A DNA stretch of 64,000 bases. Source: Terriglobia bacterium (lineage in GTDB: Bacteria; Acidobacteriota; Terriglobia; Bryobacterales; Bryobacteraceae). Within the stretch, counting starts at the first letter, position 1, and each line of letters starts with the position of its first letter. Positions 49,768 to 58,792 of this stretch are shown here, piece after piece. The DNA lies in assembly GCA_020073345.1 (NCBI GenBank), contig JAIQFI010000001.1, forward strand, positions 248,001 through 312,000, written 5' to 3'. A program made the position numbers and the translations under genes. A model generated the notes under the pieces. That model was not told the DNA's origin and made no database searches. It saw nothing but the letters and a program-made list of their open reading frames with translations.

Positions 49768-52239
49768 ATGAGTCCCATGAGGGTGCTTAAACATGTCTTC
49801 AGACGGTTCGGGCTGGCCCCGACGTTTACCGCCATCGCTCTGGTGACGCTGGCGCTCGGTATCGGCGCCAATACGGCTATCTTCAGCGTCATCAACGGGG
49901 TGCTGATCAAGCCCTTACCGTTTCCACGAGCCCAGGATTTAGTGGCGGTTGGGCACCTGGCGCCTGGAATCCCGTCCATCGGAGGAACCCTGAACTGCTC
50001 GCCCACGATGTACTTCACCTATCGCGAGGAGAACCAGACCTTTCAGGACTTTGGGCTCTGGTCGAATGGCGGAGGGACGATCACGGGCGTGGGTGATCCG
50101 GAAGCGCTACGGGCCATCGTGGTCACCGACGGCGTGCTGGAAGCCTTGGGCGTGCAACCGGCCGTCGGACGTTGGTTCTCCCGCGCCGACGACACTCCCG
50201 GAGCGCCCGATACCATGATGCTGATGTATGGGTATTGGCAGCGACGCTTCGGAGGAGATAAGTCCGTGGTCGGACGCGCCTTCAATCTCGATTCGAAGCC
50301 GCGCACCGTAATCGGGATCATGCCGCAGGACTTCCAGTTCCTGAACAACACCGCCGAGCTGATCTTGCCGCAGCAATTCGACCGCAACAAGGTCTTTCTA
50401 GGTCAGTTCGGCTTCCAGGGCATCGCACGACTGAAACCCGGAGTGACGCTGCAGCAGGCCAATACCGACGTCGGGCGCATGCTGGGCATGTGGCTAAAAG
50501 CGTGGCCCACGCCGCCCGGATTCGATCGGGCCCTGTTTGAGAATGCGCGCCTTGGTCCTGATCTCAAGCCACTGAAGCAGCAAGTGGTAGGCGATATCGG
50601 GACAGTGCTGTGGGTGCTGATGGGAACCATCGGACTGGTGCTGTTGATCGCCTGCGCGAACGTCGCGAATCTGTTGCTGGTGCGCGCCGAAGGCCGCCAG
50701 CAGGAACTGGCGATCCGGGCAGCTCTCGGCGCAGGCTGGGGAAGAATCGCGCGCGAAATGCTGATCGAGAGCCTGACCCTTGGAATCATGGGCGGCTTGC
50801 TGGGCTTGGGGCTGGCGTACGCTGCCGTCCGGATCCTGGTCGCCAAAGGACCCGCGACACTGCCGCGTCTGACCGAGATTGCGATCGATCCGCTGGTATT
50901 GGCATTCACCCTGTCGGTGTCGATGTTCGCTGGCCTGCTGTTCGGCTTGATTCCGGTGCTGAAATACGCGGGACCACACTTGGCCACCGCCTTGCGCGCC
51001 GGCGGTCGCACGTTGAGCCAGAGCCGCGAGCGGCATCGCGCCCGCAACACGCTCGTGGTGGTACAGGTGGCGTTGGCGCTGGTCCTGCTGATCGGTTCCG
51101 GCCTGATGATTCGGACGTTTCAGGCTCTCCGGAACGTTCAGCCCGGATTCACGCATCCCGAAGAACTGCAGCTGCTGCGCATTTTGGTTTCCGAAGGGCA
51201 GGTGAAAGAGCCGGAACAGGTGATGCGCATGCAGAACGCGATGCTGGATAAGCTGGCGGCGATTCCGGGAGTGACATCGGTCGCCTTGGCAGGCGACGCT
51301 CCGCTCGAAGGATTCTCCAACAATGATGTCCTGTTTGCTGAAGATAAGACTTACGCCGTCGGGCAGATCCCGCCCGTCCGCCGCTATCGGTCTGTCACGC
51401 CGGGATTCTTCAAGACCACCGGCACGCCCCTGATCGCAGGGCGCGATTTCACGTGGACCGACCTCTACGACCGGCGTCGCGTAGCGATGGTTTCTGAGAA
51501 TCTGGCACGCGAAATGTGGGGCGACCCGAGCGCGGCTCTGGGGAAACGGATTCGGGAAGGCGCGGCCGATCCATGGAGCGAGATTGTCGGTGTAGTCGGC
51601 GACATTTACGACGACGGCGCGCAGAAACAGCCGCCGGCTTTCGCGTACTGGCCTGCCCTGATGAACGGCCTCTACGGACCACAGGATCGCGTCATGCGCT
51701 TCGCCGTATTCATGATTCGCACCAGGCGTGCGACCACCGAAGGCTTTCTGACCGAGGCCCGGCAGGCGATCTGGTCGGTCAACTCCAGCTTGCCGGTTTT
51801 CGCTGTAAGGACGCTGCAGGATCTCTACGACCAGTCCATGGCCCGGACATCCTTCACGCTGGTGCTGCTGGCCATCGCCGGCGCGATGGCGCTGGTGCTG
51901 GGCATCGTGGGGATTTACGGCGTGATCGCGTATGCCGTGACCCAGCGGACGCGAGAGATCGGCATCCGCATGGCGCTCGGCGCGCAGGCCGCGGGACTCC
52001 GCCAAATGTTCGTGCGCCAAGGGCTGCTGCTGGCCGGGATCGGCGCTGTTATTGGGATGGCCGCGGCCGCCGGACTGACGCGCTTGATGTCATCCCTGCT
52101 GTTCGGGGTCACGGCTCTCGACCCGCTTACGTACGCAAGCGTCGCGGCGATTCTGATCGCGGCGGCGGTGCTGGCGAGTTACTTTCCCGCGCGGAGGGCC
52201 ACCCGGGTCGATCCTCTGGACGCGCTGCGCGCCGAGTAG
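49768..52239 (+). CDS. MacB/FtsX-type ABC permease without ATPase (acidobacterial orphan permease)
   Basis: An 823-residue permease. A first membrane helix (FTAIALVTLALGIGANTAIFSVINGVLIKPLPF) is followed by a periplasmic MacB-PCD domain, a block of three FtsX helices (about 275-400), a second MacB-PCD domain (about 430-670) and a second FtsX block near the C-terminus (LAIAGAMALVLGIVGIYGVIAYAVTQRTREIGIRMALGA). This duplicated design, with no nucleotide-binding domain, is the ADOP family abundant in acidobacteria. Transport or mechanotransmission is presumed. It is divergent from the PilZ gene and is followed by a GGACAG repeat pair. Confidence 0.9.
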   Translation: MSPMRVLKHVFRRFGLAPTFTAIALVTLALGIGANTAIFSVINGVLIKPLPFPRAQDLVAVGHLAPGIPSIGGTLNCSPTMYFTYREENQTFQDFGLWSNGGGTITGVGDPEALRAIVVTDGVLEALGVQPAVGRWFSRADDTPGAPDTMMLMYGYWQRRFGGDKSVVGRAFNLDSKPRTVIGIMPQDFQFLNNTAELILPQQFDRNKVFLGQFGFQGIARLKPGVTLQQANTDVGRMLGMWLKAWPTPPGFDRALFENARLGPDLKPLKQQVVGDIGTVLWVLMGTIGLVLLIACANVANLLLVRAEGRQQELAIRAALGAGWGRIAREMLIESLTLGIMGGLLGLGLAYAAVRILVAKGPATLPRLTEIAIDPLVLAFTLSVSMFAGLLFGLIPVLKYAGPHLATALRAGGRTLSQSRERHRARNTLVVVQVALALVLLIGSGLMIRTFQALRNVQPGFTHPEELQLLRILVSEGQVKEPEQVMRMQNAMLDKLAAIPGVTSVALAGDAPLEGFSNNDVLFAEDKTYAVGQIPPVRRYRSVTPGFFKTTGTPLIAGRDFTWTDLYDRRRVAMVSENLAREMWGDPSAALGKRIREGAADPWSEIVGVVGDIYDDGAQKQPPAFAYWPALMNGLYGPQDRVMRFAVFMIRTRRATTEGFLTEARQAIWSVNSSLPVFAVRTLQDLYDQSMARTSFTLVLLAIAGAMALVLGIVGIYGVIAYAVTQRTREIGIRMALGAQAAGLRQMFVRQGLLLAGIGAVIGMAAAAGLTRLMSSLLFGVTALDPLTYASVAAILIAAAVLASYFPARRATRVDPLDALRAE

Positions 52240-52247
52240 GGCCGGGT

Positions 52248-52338
52248 AAAAAGGGACAGGCTACTCTGTCCACTCCCCCGATTGTGCGTCAAAACCGGAG
52301 TAATTCGGGAGGGGACAGAGCTGCCTGTCCCCTTTCTT
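52248..52338. repeat. REPIN-like pair of GGACAG hairpins
   Basis: Two hairpins lie in opposite orientation, 40 bases apart: GGACAG-GCTACT-CTGTCC (52254-52271) and GGGGACAG-AGCTGC-CTGTCCCC (52311-52332, followed by TTTCTT). The second is nearly the reverse complement of the first including flanking AAAGGG/CCCTTT. Inverted REP pairs of this kind are called REPINs. The right-hand hairpin might also terminate transcription. Confidence 0.62.
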
Positions 52339-52350
52339 ACGAGCAGAATA

Positions 52351-52374
52351 GGTCCGGGCTCAGCCCGGCCGCTA
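52351..52374 (-). repeat. REP-like element at kinase stop codon
   Basis: Read on the minus strand, GTAG is followed by C and a hairpin with arms CCGGGCT/AGCCCGG plus flanking G-C pairs. The kinase stop codon TAG is contained in GTAG. The plus-strand copy begins TAGGTCCGG, like the element at 9901. Confidence 0.55.
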
Positions 52375-54990
52375 CTTCGTCACCGACTTCTGCCAGTTGG
52401 TGATCACGTTGACGGTAGGCTCGCCCGTTTCCCCCAGCACGTTCACCAGAAACCGCCGCCGGTCCGGATGAGGGCTGTAAGAGAAAGTATTACCCTGCGG
52501 AACGTAGGGAAGCACGCGGGCGTCAAACAGCTTTTGGGGTGACCCGATCCGCAAACCGCCGCGACCATCGGCATCCACCGTCGCAGCCATCAACGTCGTT
52601 CGCCCCGCAAGACCGGCGTTGCTGAAATACAATTCCTTGCCGTCCGAGCGCCAGCGCGGCTCGCGGCCTGCGTCCGCGGAAACCTTCCACACTTGCGAGC
52701 CGGACGGGAACGGGCGGACATACACCTCGCCTTTTCCCGACTCGTCCGAATAGTAGGCGAGCCACTTCCCGTCCGGTGAAAGCTGGCCCTGACTCTCGAC
52801 CGCGTCGGTGCCCAACAGCTTCACCGCCGCTTTCTCATCCAGTTTTCCGGATTCCACGGGAGCGTACCAAATGTCCGCCCGCGTTTTCGGATTGTTCTCG
52901 GTATAAATCACGAATCGCCCGTCGCGGGACCAGTCCGACCGCGTTCTGGCCGGGGCCGCGAGATCGATCTTCTGCACGATTTGCAGCTGGCCCCCCTTCA
53001 GGTCTTTCTGATAGATGCTGAGCCCCTCCGGCCCTGTCATACTAAACCAGACCAGACTGCTGTCTGGCGCCCACAAGGCGGCGCCACCACCTTGCGATGC
53101 GGGAGGCGTCAAACGGCTCTCCGATTCGCGCACCAAATCATGCAGCCACACGGCCATGGAGCCACCCTCGTCCCGGCGCCTGGTCGCTACGGTATTCCCA
53201 TCCGGCGAAAGTACCACTCCTTGTTGCTCCGACTGCGGACCCACTTTGCCCAATTCCTTGCCGGTCCGGTCAAACCACGTAAGCTGGGCCTCGCGGGAAC
53301 GTCCGGCCAGATATACCAGCGTCCCATCCGCGGCAGCCGAAGCTGCCACTTGTGGAGGACTCGACGAGTAGGACGCCCCAGTGACCACAGAGATTGGATC
53401 GCCCACCGGCTGAAGGCTCCCTTCATCGAACGGTTGCGCCATGAGGGCGTTCTCTCGCAGAAACAGCACGTGCGCTCGCCCCCCCGCGCTTGCCGGCGGC
53501 GTATAGACCACGCTGGAAATGTCCGACAGAATTCTGCGGCCAGTGGGTTCGCCCAGCGTAGCTAAGTAAACGCCCTGAATAGCCTGATCACCGACCGTCT
53601 TTACGTAGAAAAAATGACTCCCATCCGGCATAAACGTGGGCTTCGAGGCGCGGTTGTTGGGATCGTCCTTGCCGACAACCATGCACTGCCCACCCTTGTT
53701 GGCATCCACGCGCCGGAGGTGCCCGTTCTCACTCCCGAAAAGAATGACTCCGTCGCGATTCCAGGTGCCTCCGCTCCCCAGCCCCGTCTCCCCGCACAGT
53801 ACCTGTGCAGGCCCGCCCGCCGCCGGAATCACCTTGAGCTTGGACTCGGCAAAAAATCCGATAAAGCGGCTATCCGGAGACCAGAACGGCATCCGGGCGA
53901 AGCTCGTACCTGGCAGCGGCTGGAGTTCCCCGGAATCGAGCGTCCGAAGATAGAGCTGGGCAGTCCCTTCACGATTCAATAACAGCAGCACGCGCCGCCC
54001 GTCCGGGGACAGCTCCAGGAAACCGGCCGAACTGTTTTCCGGCAATGGAATCGACAGTCTCAGGGACCGTTCCGCCGCGGGCGCTTCGCGGAAATGCACG
54101 AATCCAAGTCTCGCCGCCAGCAGCACCGCAACGCCCGCCACCACCCAGGCAACTCCGCCGACCAGCCCCGACGGTGACGGCGGGGGCTCTGCGGCATCCA
54201 ACACGAGCCGCATATCCCCGATCGCTTGCAACCGCTTCTTCGGATCTTTCCGCAAGCATTCTTCGAGCAGTCTCCGAACGCGCTGCGGGACCGCGCTTAA
54301 GTCCGGGTGCTCCTTCACCACGCTCGCCAGGGTGTCCGTGAGGTCTTCACCCTTGAACAGCCGCTGGCCGGTGATCAGTTCATACAGGACCACGCCGAAA
54401 GCCCAGATATCGGCACGAGCATCCACGCGTTTTCCCCGGGCTTGCTCGGGAGCCATATAAGCGGCTGTACCCAGGATCACCCCCGCCTGCGTCGCGGCCA
54501 TGCTCAGCGTGGGCGATTGGGTAGCGCCTGCCTCCAGGCCGGCCGACGTGGACGTCGGCCCTACTTTTGCCAGGCCGAAATCCAGCACCTTGACCGTTCC
54601 ATCCGGCTTGATCTTGATGTTGGCGGGCTTGAGATCCCGATGGACGACACCTTTTTCGTGCGCTTCGCCCAGCGCCTCCGCGATCTGCCGCGCGATTCCC
54701 ATCGCCTCGTCTATGGGCATGGGACCGGTCGGGGACTCGCCATCGATCAACTCCATGACCAGGTAATTCGGGCCGACGTCGTAGATCGCGCAAATATTGG
54801 GATGATTTAGCGCCGCGACGGCGTGCGCCTCGCGCTCGAATCGTTCACTGAACCGCTCGGCGGAAACTTTGATGGCAACATCTCGCCGCAGGCGAGGGTC
54901 ATGCGCCCGATACACCTCGCCCATCCCGCCCTTGCCGATCAGCGCGATGATCTCGTACGGCCCGAGCTTGTCACCCGCCGTGAGTGCCAT
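52372..54990 (-). CDS. Ser/Thr protein kinase fused to PD40 propeller
   Basis: An 872-residue membrane kinase of the PknB/Hanks type. The catalytic domain (about 12-275) has GKGGMGEVYRAH, Lys41 in VAIKV, HRDLKPANIK (Asp119), DFGLAK (Asp137) and APEQARGK. A single transmembrane helix lies near residues 281-300 (WVVAGVAVLLAARLGFVHF). The C-terminal 560 residues form an extracytoplasmic PD40 propeller with SPDG motifs. It presumably phosphorylates cytoplasmic proteins in response to a periplasmic signal. Residues V143-T157, in the activation segment, are encoded by an in-frame inverted REP pair. The ATG at 54990 is divergent from the DinB-like gene. Confidence 0.92.
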   Translation of the reverse strand: MALTAGDKLGPYEIIALIGKGGMGEVYRAHDPRLRRDVAIKVSAERFSERFEREAHAVAALNHPNICAIYDVGPNYLVMELIDGESPTGPMPIDEAMGIARQIAEALGEAHEKGVVHRDLKPANIKIKPDGTVKVLDFGLAKVGPTSTSAGLEAGATQSPTLSMAATQAGVILGTAAYMAPEQARGKRVDARADIWAFGVVLYELITGQRLFKGEDLTDTLASVVKEHPDLSAVPQRVRRLLEECLRKDPKKRLQAIGDMRLVLDAAEPPPSPSGLVGGVAWVVAGVAVLLAARLGFVHFREAPAAERSLRLSIPLPENSSAGFLELSPDGRRVLLLLNREGTAQLYLRTLDSGELQPLPGTSFARMPFWSPDSRFIGFFAESKLKVIPAAGGPAQVLCGETGLGSGGTWNRDGVILFGSENGHLRRVDANKGGQCMVVGKDDPNNRASKPTFMPDGSHFFYVKTVGDQAIQGVYLATLGEPTGRRILSDISSVVYTPPASAGGRAHVLFLRENALMAQPFDEGSLQPVGDPISVVTGASYSSSPPQVAASAAADGTLVYLAGRSREAQLTWFDRTGKELGKVGPQSEQQGVVLSPDGNTVATRRRDEGGSMAVWLHDLVRESESRLTPPASQGGGAALWAPDSSLVWFSMTGPEGLSIYQKDLKGGQLQIVQKIDLAAPARTRSDWSRDGRFVIYTENNPKTRADIWYAPVESGKLDEKAAVKLLGTDAVESQGQLSPDGKWLAYYSDESGKGEVYVRPFPSGSQVWKVSADAGREPRWRSDGKELYFSNAGLAGRTTLMAATVDADGRGGLRIGSPQKLFDARVLPYVPQGNTFSYSPHPDRRRFLVNVLGETGEPTVNVITNWQKSVTK
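54521..54564. repeat. REPIN-like element in frame inside kinase gene
   Basis: On the plus strand GTAG (54521-54524) and C are followed by hairpin GCCTG-CCTC-CAGGC (54526-54539). On the minus strand GTAG (54564-54561) is followed immediately by a perfect 9-bp-arm hairpin (54541-54560, centre GG). The element therefore has GTAG at both outer ends and two hairpins, the known REPIN design. It encodes kinase residues V143-T157. Confidence 0.68.
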
Positions 54991-55069
54991 GGAGTCCCAA
55001 CAATTCTATCCCAGGCGATGGCCGGGTTTCGCGGGAGACGGATTTGGGGGTAAGCTAACAGGAAACACC

Positions 55070-55633
55070 ATGAACAAACTCATCCTGTCGCTTCTCGTAC
55101 TGACTGCCTCCGCTTTTGCCCAACAGCCTGCCCCCGATCCGGCCAATCCGCTGTCCTCGTGGCTGCGCGGCGCCTACATGGGGAATCGCAACAACATCGT
55201 GCGAACCGCGGAGAAAATGCCGGAAGAGAATTACGGGATGCGTCCCGGCGCCCAGCCGGAAGTGCGTACCTTCGGCCAGCAGGTATCGCACGTAGCCTTC
55301 TACAACTTTCTGTGGTGCTCGCAGGCCAAGGGTGAAAAGAATCCCAACCCGGGCAACCTCGATAAGCTGACCTCCAAGGCCGAGATCATGAAGGTGCTGA
55401 ACGACGCGTTCACCTACTGCGACAGCGCCTACGCCGCGCTGACCGACGCTTCCGGCGCCGAGGTAATCGACATCACCCAGGAAAACGGCCGCCAGACGCG
55501 CAATCTGCTCATGGGGCTGTTGACCCTGAATTACGGCCACAACAACGAGATTTACGGAAGCATGGTCGTGTATCTGCGGATGAAAAACCTGACCCCGCCC
55601 GCTTCCGAGCCTCGCACGCAGCAGAAGAAGTAG
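55070..55633 (+). CDS. DinB-like exported protein
   Basis: A 187-residue protein with a signal peptide (MNKLILSLLVLTASAFAQ). It has the helical layout of the DinB/YfiT four-helix-bundle superfamily: SWLRGAYMGNRNNIVRTAEKMPEENYGMRP, then TFGQQVSHVAFYNFLWC and NLLMGLLTLNYGHNNEIYGSMVVYLRM. The histidines that bind metal in DinB proteins fit at H102-like (SHVAFYN) and in YGHNNE. DinB relatives include thiol-dependent enzymes such as mycothiol S-transferases. Export is unusual but recurrent in acidobacteria. Confidence 0.82.
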   Translation: MNKLILSLLVLTASAFAQQPAPDPANPLSSWLRGAYMGNRNNIVRTAEKMPEENYGMRPGAQPEVRTFGQQVSHVAFYNFLWCSQAKGEKNPNPGNLDKLTSKAEIMKVLNDAFTYCDSAYAALTDASGAEVIDITQENGRQTRNLLMGLLTLNYGHNNEIYGSMVVYLRMKNLTPPASEPRTQQKK

Positions 55634-55712
55634 CTACGGGCTCGGTGCCTTCACCCCGGCCTCCATTTGCGATATCATTTGGCAGGTACTTAGCTAGACC
55701 ACGGAGGTTTCC

Positions 55713-56747
55713 ATGAGAAATCGATGTCTCGCTTCCATTGGCGCCGCAGCCATAACCGCGATATTGGCGCTAGGGCCCACGCCTGTCGCCGGCCAGGCTC
55801 CTTCCCAGCCGAAAGCGGCGGCGAAGGCAGGGAAAACTTGGACGGCTCCACGCACCCTGGACGGCCACCCGGATCTGCAAGGTTTTTGGACCAACTCCAC
55901 GCTGACGCCCTTGGAGCGACCCAAGGCTCTCGGATCGAAGGAGTTCTACACCGACGAGGAAGTCGCCGCGGCGCAAAAAAAGGACCGCGACCGCCTGGCT
56001 CTGGATCTTTCTGAAGGTCTCCCGGCCGAAAAAGGCACCGCGGCCGATGTGCACTACGATTTCGCCCAGTTTGGTTTGGACAAGGCCCAGTCCAACCTTG
56101 TATGGGATAGGCGAACTTCGCTCATCATCGGACCAACGGGCACCATTCCTGCGCTGTTGCCGGAAGCCCGGAAAAGAGCCGCCGACATCGCCGCCAAGAA
56201 CCGGGGTCATGAATTCGACGGCCCCGAAAATCGGCCGCTGAGCGCGCGCTGCATCATTCTGGGCTATGACGCCGTGCCCATGCTTCCCCAGGGCTATAAC
56301 AACAATTTGCAGATCATACAGGGCCAGGGATACGTGGCGATTCTGCATGAGATGAACCACTCCGTTCGGATCATCCCGACGGACGGGCAACCGCACGCGC
56401 CCCAAGGCATCCCCCAGTTGCGAGGTGACTCGAAAGGTCACTGGGAGGGCGATACCTTAGTCGTGGACGTGACCAACTTCACCGACTACAATCCCTTCCG
56501 CGGATCCGGCAACAAGTTGCACGTAGTGGAACGCTACACGCGGGTGGCCGCAGACACGATTCTGTACCGGTTTACCGTGGAAGATCCCGCGACCTGGGAC
56601 CAGCCCTGGACCGCGGAGCTGGTCATGACAACCGGCCAGGGGCCGATCTACGAATTCGGCTGCCACGAGGGAAATTACGGACTTGCGAATACTCTGAACG
56701 GGGCCCGTGTCGCCGAGCAAGAAGCCGCCAGGAACGCCACTAAGTAA
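55713..56747 (+). CDS. Exported hypothetical protein of the GHWEGDTLVVD family, copy 1
   Basis: A 344-residue exported protein. GGAGG lies six bases upstream of the ATG, and the signal peptide covers about residues 1-27. The mature part begins with APRTLDGHPDLQGFWTN and includes SARCIILGYDAVPMLPQGYNNNLQI, YVAILHEMNHSVRII and RGDSKGHWEGDTLVVDVTNFTDYNPF. The GHWEGDTLVVD block recurs in the product at 57100, so the two are paralogues. The family is widespread in acidobacteria and many proteobacteria, always without an assigned function. A weak TGGCAG-N5-TAGCT, possibly sigma-54-like, lies upstream (55680-55695). Confidence 0.82.
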   Translation: MRNRCLASIGAAAITAILALGPTPVAGQAPSQPKAAAKAGKTWTAPRTLDGHPDLQGFWTNSTLTPLERPKALGSKEFYTDEEVAAAQKKDRDRLALDLSEGLPAEKGTAADVHYDFAQFGLDKAQSNLVWDRRTSLIIGPTGTIPALLPEARKRAADIAAKNRGHEFDGPENRPLSARCIILGYDAVPMLPQGYNNNLQIIQGQGYVAILHEMNHSVRIIPTDGQPHAPQGIPQLRGDSKGHWEGDTLVVDVTNFTDYNPFRGSGNKLHVVERYTRVAADTILYRFTVEDPATWDQPWTAELVMTTGQGPIYEFGCHEGNYGLANTLNGARVAEQEAARNATK

Positions 56748-56784
56748 CGCCTAAGCGGACTGTGTAATGCGATAGGTTCAGATT

Positions 56785-57060
56785 TTGCCCTGCCTGCTCC
56801 TGATCGTTGTCTTGGGGTTTCCCCGCCTCGCGCTCGTCTTGATGTGGCTCTTCTCGACGTACATCCAGCGCGCGTTCCACGGTGGTCTGTTGTTCCCGCT
56901 CCTCGGCTTCATCTTCCTGCCGCTCACTACGATCGTGTATGCGTGGGAAATCAACCGCGGTATGCCGACGGAGGGAATCAATCTTTTGTGGCTCCTGATC
57001 GCGGTGATTATCGATCTCGGCGGACTGGGGGGCGGCGCCCGTCGCTCCAAACGTTCCTAG
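56785..57060 (+). CDS. Small two- or three-helix membrane protein
   Basis: A 91-residue protein from a TTG start (no ATG is available upstream). Three hydrophobic segments are visible: LLLIVVLGFPRLALVLMWLFS, LLFPLLGFIFLPLTTIVYAW and LLWLLIAVIIDLGGLGGG. It ends in a short basic tail. The motif FPRLALVLMWLFSTYIQRAF is conserved in small uncharacterised inner-membrane proteins from several phyla. It sits between the two GHWEGDTLVVD genes in the same orientation. The start is uncertain. Confidence 0.68.
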   Translation: MPCLLLIVVLGFPRLALVLMWLFSTYIQRAFHGGLLFPLLGFIFLPLTTIVYAWEINRGMPTEGINLLWLLIAVIIDLGGLGGGARRSKRS

Positions 57061-57099
57061 CAGCGGCGTTACACTCTCAACAGGGGCGGATACGGTCTT

Positions 57100-58146
57100 A
57101 TGTCGAAGAACCACACGGCGGCGCTCATAGCCTTCGCGTTCGCGCTGTCCACTAAAGCTCCCGCGCAATGGCTCGACTACCCGGCTCCCGGGATTCCGCG
57201 GACGCCTGACGGCAAGCCGAATCTGGCCGCGTCCGCGCCTCGCACGCCCGACGGAAAGCCGGACCTGTCGGGCATCTGGAGAGGACCCGGTGCGGGAAGT
57301 TATGATCGCAACGTCGCCAGAGACTTGAAGCCCAGCGACATTCAGCCCTGGGCCGAGGCGCTCTATCAGCAGCGCGTACGCGACATGGGAAAAGACGCCC
57401 CGCGCGCGAATTGCCTGCCCGACCCCTTTCCCTATTACCATGCCGTCGACCTGGCCAGATTCGTCCAGACTCCGGGATTGATCGTCGTTCTGTATCAGGG
57501 CACCACCAACAGCGTTCATCGAACCATCTTCACCGACGGCCGTCCGCTTCCCAAAGACCCCAATCCCGCGTGGATGGGCTACTCGGTTGGACATTGGGAG
57601 GGAGATACGCTGGTGGTCGATACCGCGGGTTTTAATGACCGAAGCTGGCTCGACATAGAAGGGCATCCTCACACGGAAGCCCTGCGCATTACCGAGCGCT
57701 TCCGGCGCCGGGATTTCGGACACATGGACCTGGAAATGACCATCGACGATCCAAAAACGTTTACCCGGCCGTTTTCGTTCCGGATGGACAAGACCCTGGA
57801 CCCGGATACCGACCTTCTGGAAAGCATCTGCGAGAATGACCGCTCCGTCCCGCACATGCTAGGCGGCACGGAAATCACCAAATTGGCGCCGGAGATTCTC
57901 TCGAAATATGCGGGCACCTACGAGTATGCGCCTGGCCGCCCGGTGGTGGTCACCTTCGAAGGCGATCTCCTGTTCTTTCAGGAAGGCTCGAACCCGCTCA
58001 AGCTGCCGCTGGCGCCGAAATCGGAGACCGTCTTCGTCTCGCGCACCAACGGAGACTGGATCGAATTCAGCAGGGACGCCCAGAGCAGGGTCACGGCATT
58101 CACCTACCACAGCGGAGGCCCTGATCGAAGGGCCGTCCGCAAGTAA
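57100..58146 (+). CDS. Exported hypothetical protein of the GHWEGDTLVVD family, copy 2
   Basis: A 348-residue exported protein (signal peptide about 1-22, ending APAQ) and paralogue of the product at 55713. The mature chain starts with two copies of RTPDGKPNL/RTPDGKPDL followed by SGIWRG. It contains GLIVVLYQGTTNSVHRTIFTDGRPLP and SVGHWEGDTLVVDTAGFNDRSWLD. The C-terminal 80 residues (SKYAGTYEYAPGRPVVVTFEGDLLFFQEG) resemble the lipocalin-like DUF3471 beta domain. No enzyme motif is recognised. The histidines and acidic residues of GHWEGD and HTEALRITERF would be candidates for a catalytic or metal site. Confidence 0.82.
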   Translation: MSKNHTAALIAFAFALSTKAPAQWLDYPAPGIPRTPDGKPNLAASAPRTPDGKPDLSGIWRGPGAGSYDRNVARDLKPSDIQPWAEALYQQRVRDMGKDAPRANCLPDPFPYYHAVDLARFVQTPGLIVVLYQGTTNSVHRTIFTDGRPLPKDPNPAWMGYSVGHWEGDTLVVDTAGFNDRSWLDIEGHPHTEALRITERFRRRDFGHMDLEMTIDDPKTFTRPFSFRMDKTLDPDTDLLESICENDRSVPHMLGGTEITKLAPEILSKYAGTYEYAPGRPVVVTFEGDLLFFQEGSNPLKLPLAPKSETVFVSRTNGDWIEFSRDAQSRVTAFTYHSGGPDRRAVRK

Positions 58147-58185
58147 TACTTGGCTCAAGCGTGGGGCCAGGTCTTCAACCTGCGC

Positions 58186-58202
58186 GCCGATTTCTAATCG
58201 GC
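58186..58202 (+). repeat. Perfect 6-bp hairpin in the gap before maf
   Basis: GCCGAT-TTCTA-ATCGGC forms a perfect stem. A smaller dyad CAGGT/ACCTG (58168-58182) lies just upstream. There is no T-run. The pair could be a weak terminator or a dispersed repeat. Nothing else is visible in this 72-base gap. Confidence 0.4.
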
Positions 58203-58218
58203 ATGCTATATCTGTCCT

Positions 58219-58776
<558 letters not shown>

Positions 58777-58792
58777 GCTGTAGCCTGTTACG

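Noticed and set aside
55680-55695. TGGCAG-N5-TAGCT upstream of the first GHWEGDTLVVD gene, sigma-54-like spacing
   Set aside because: Two mismatches in key positions and no conserved second copy; too weak for a promoter call.
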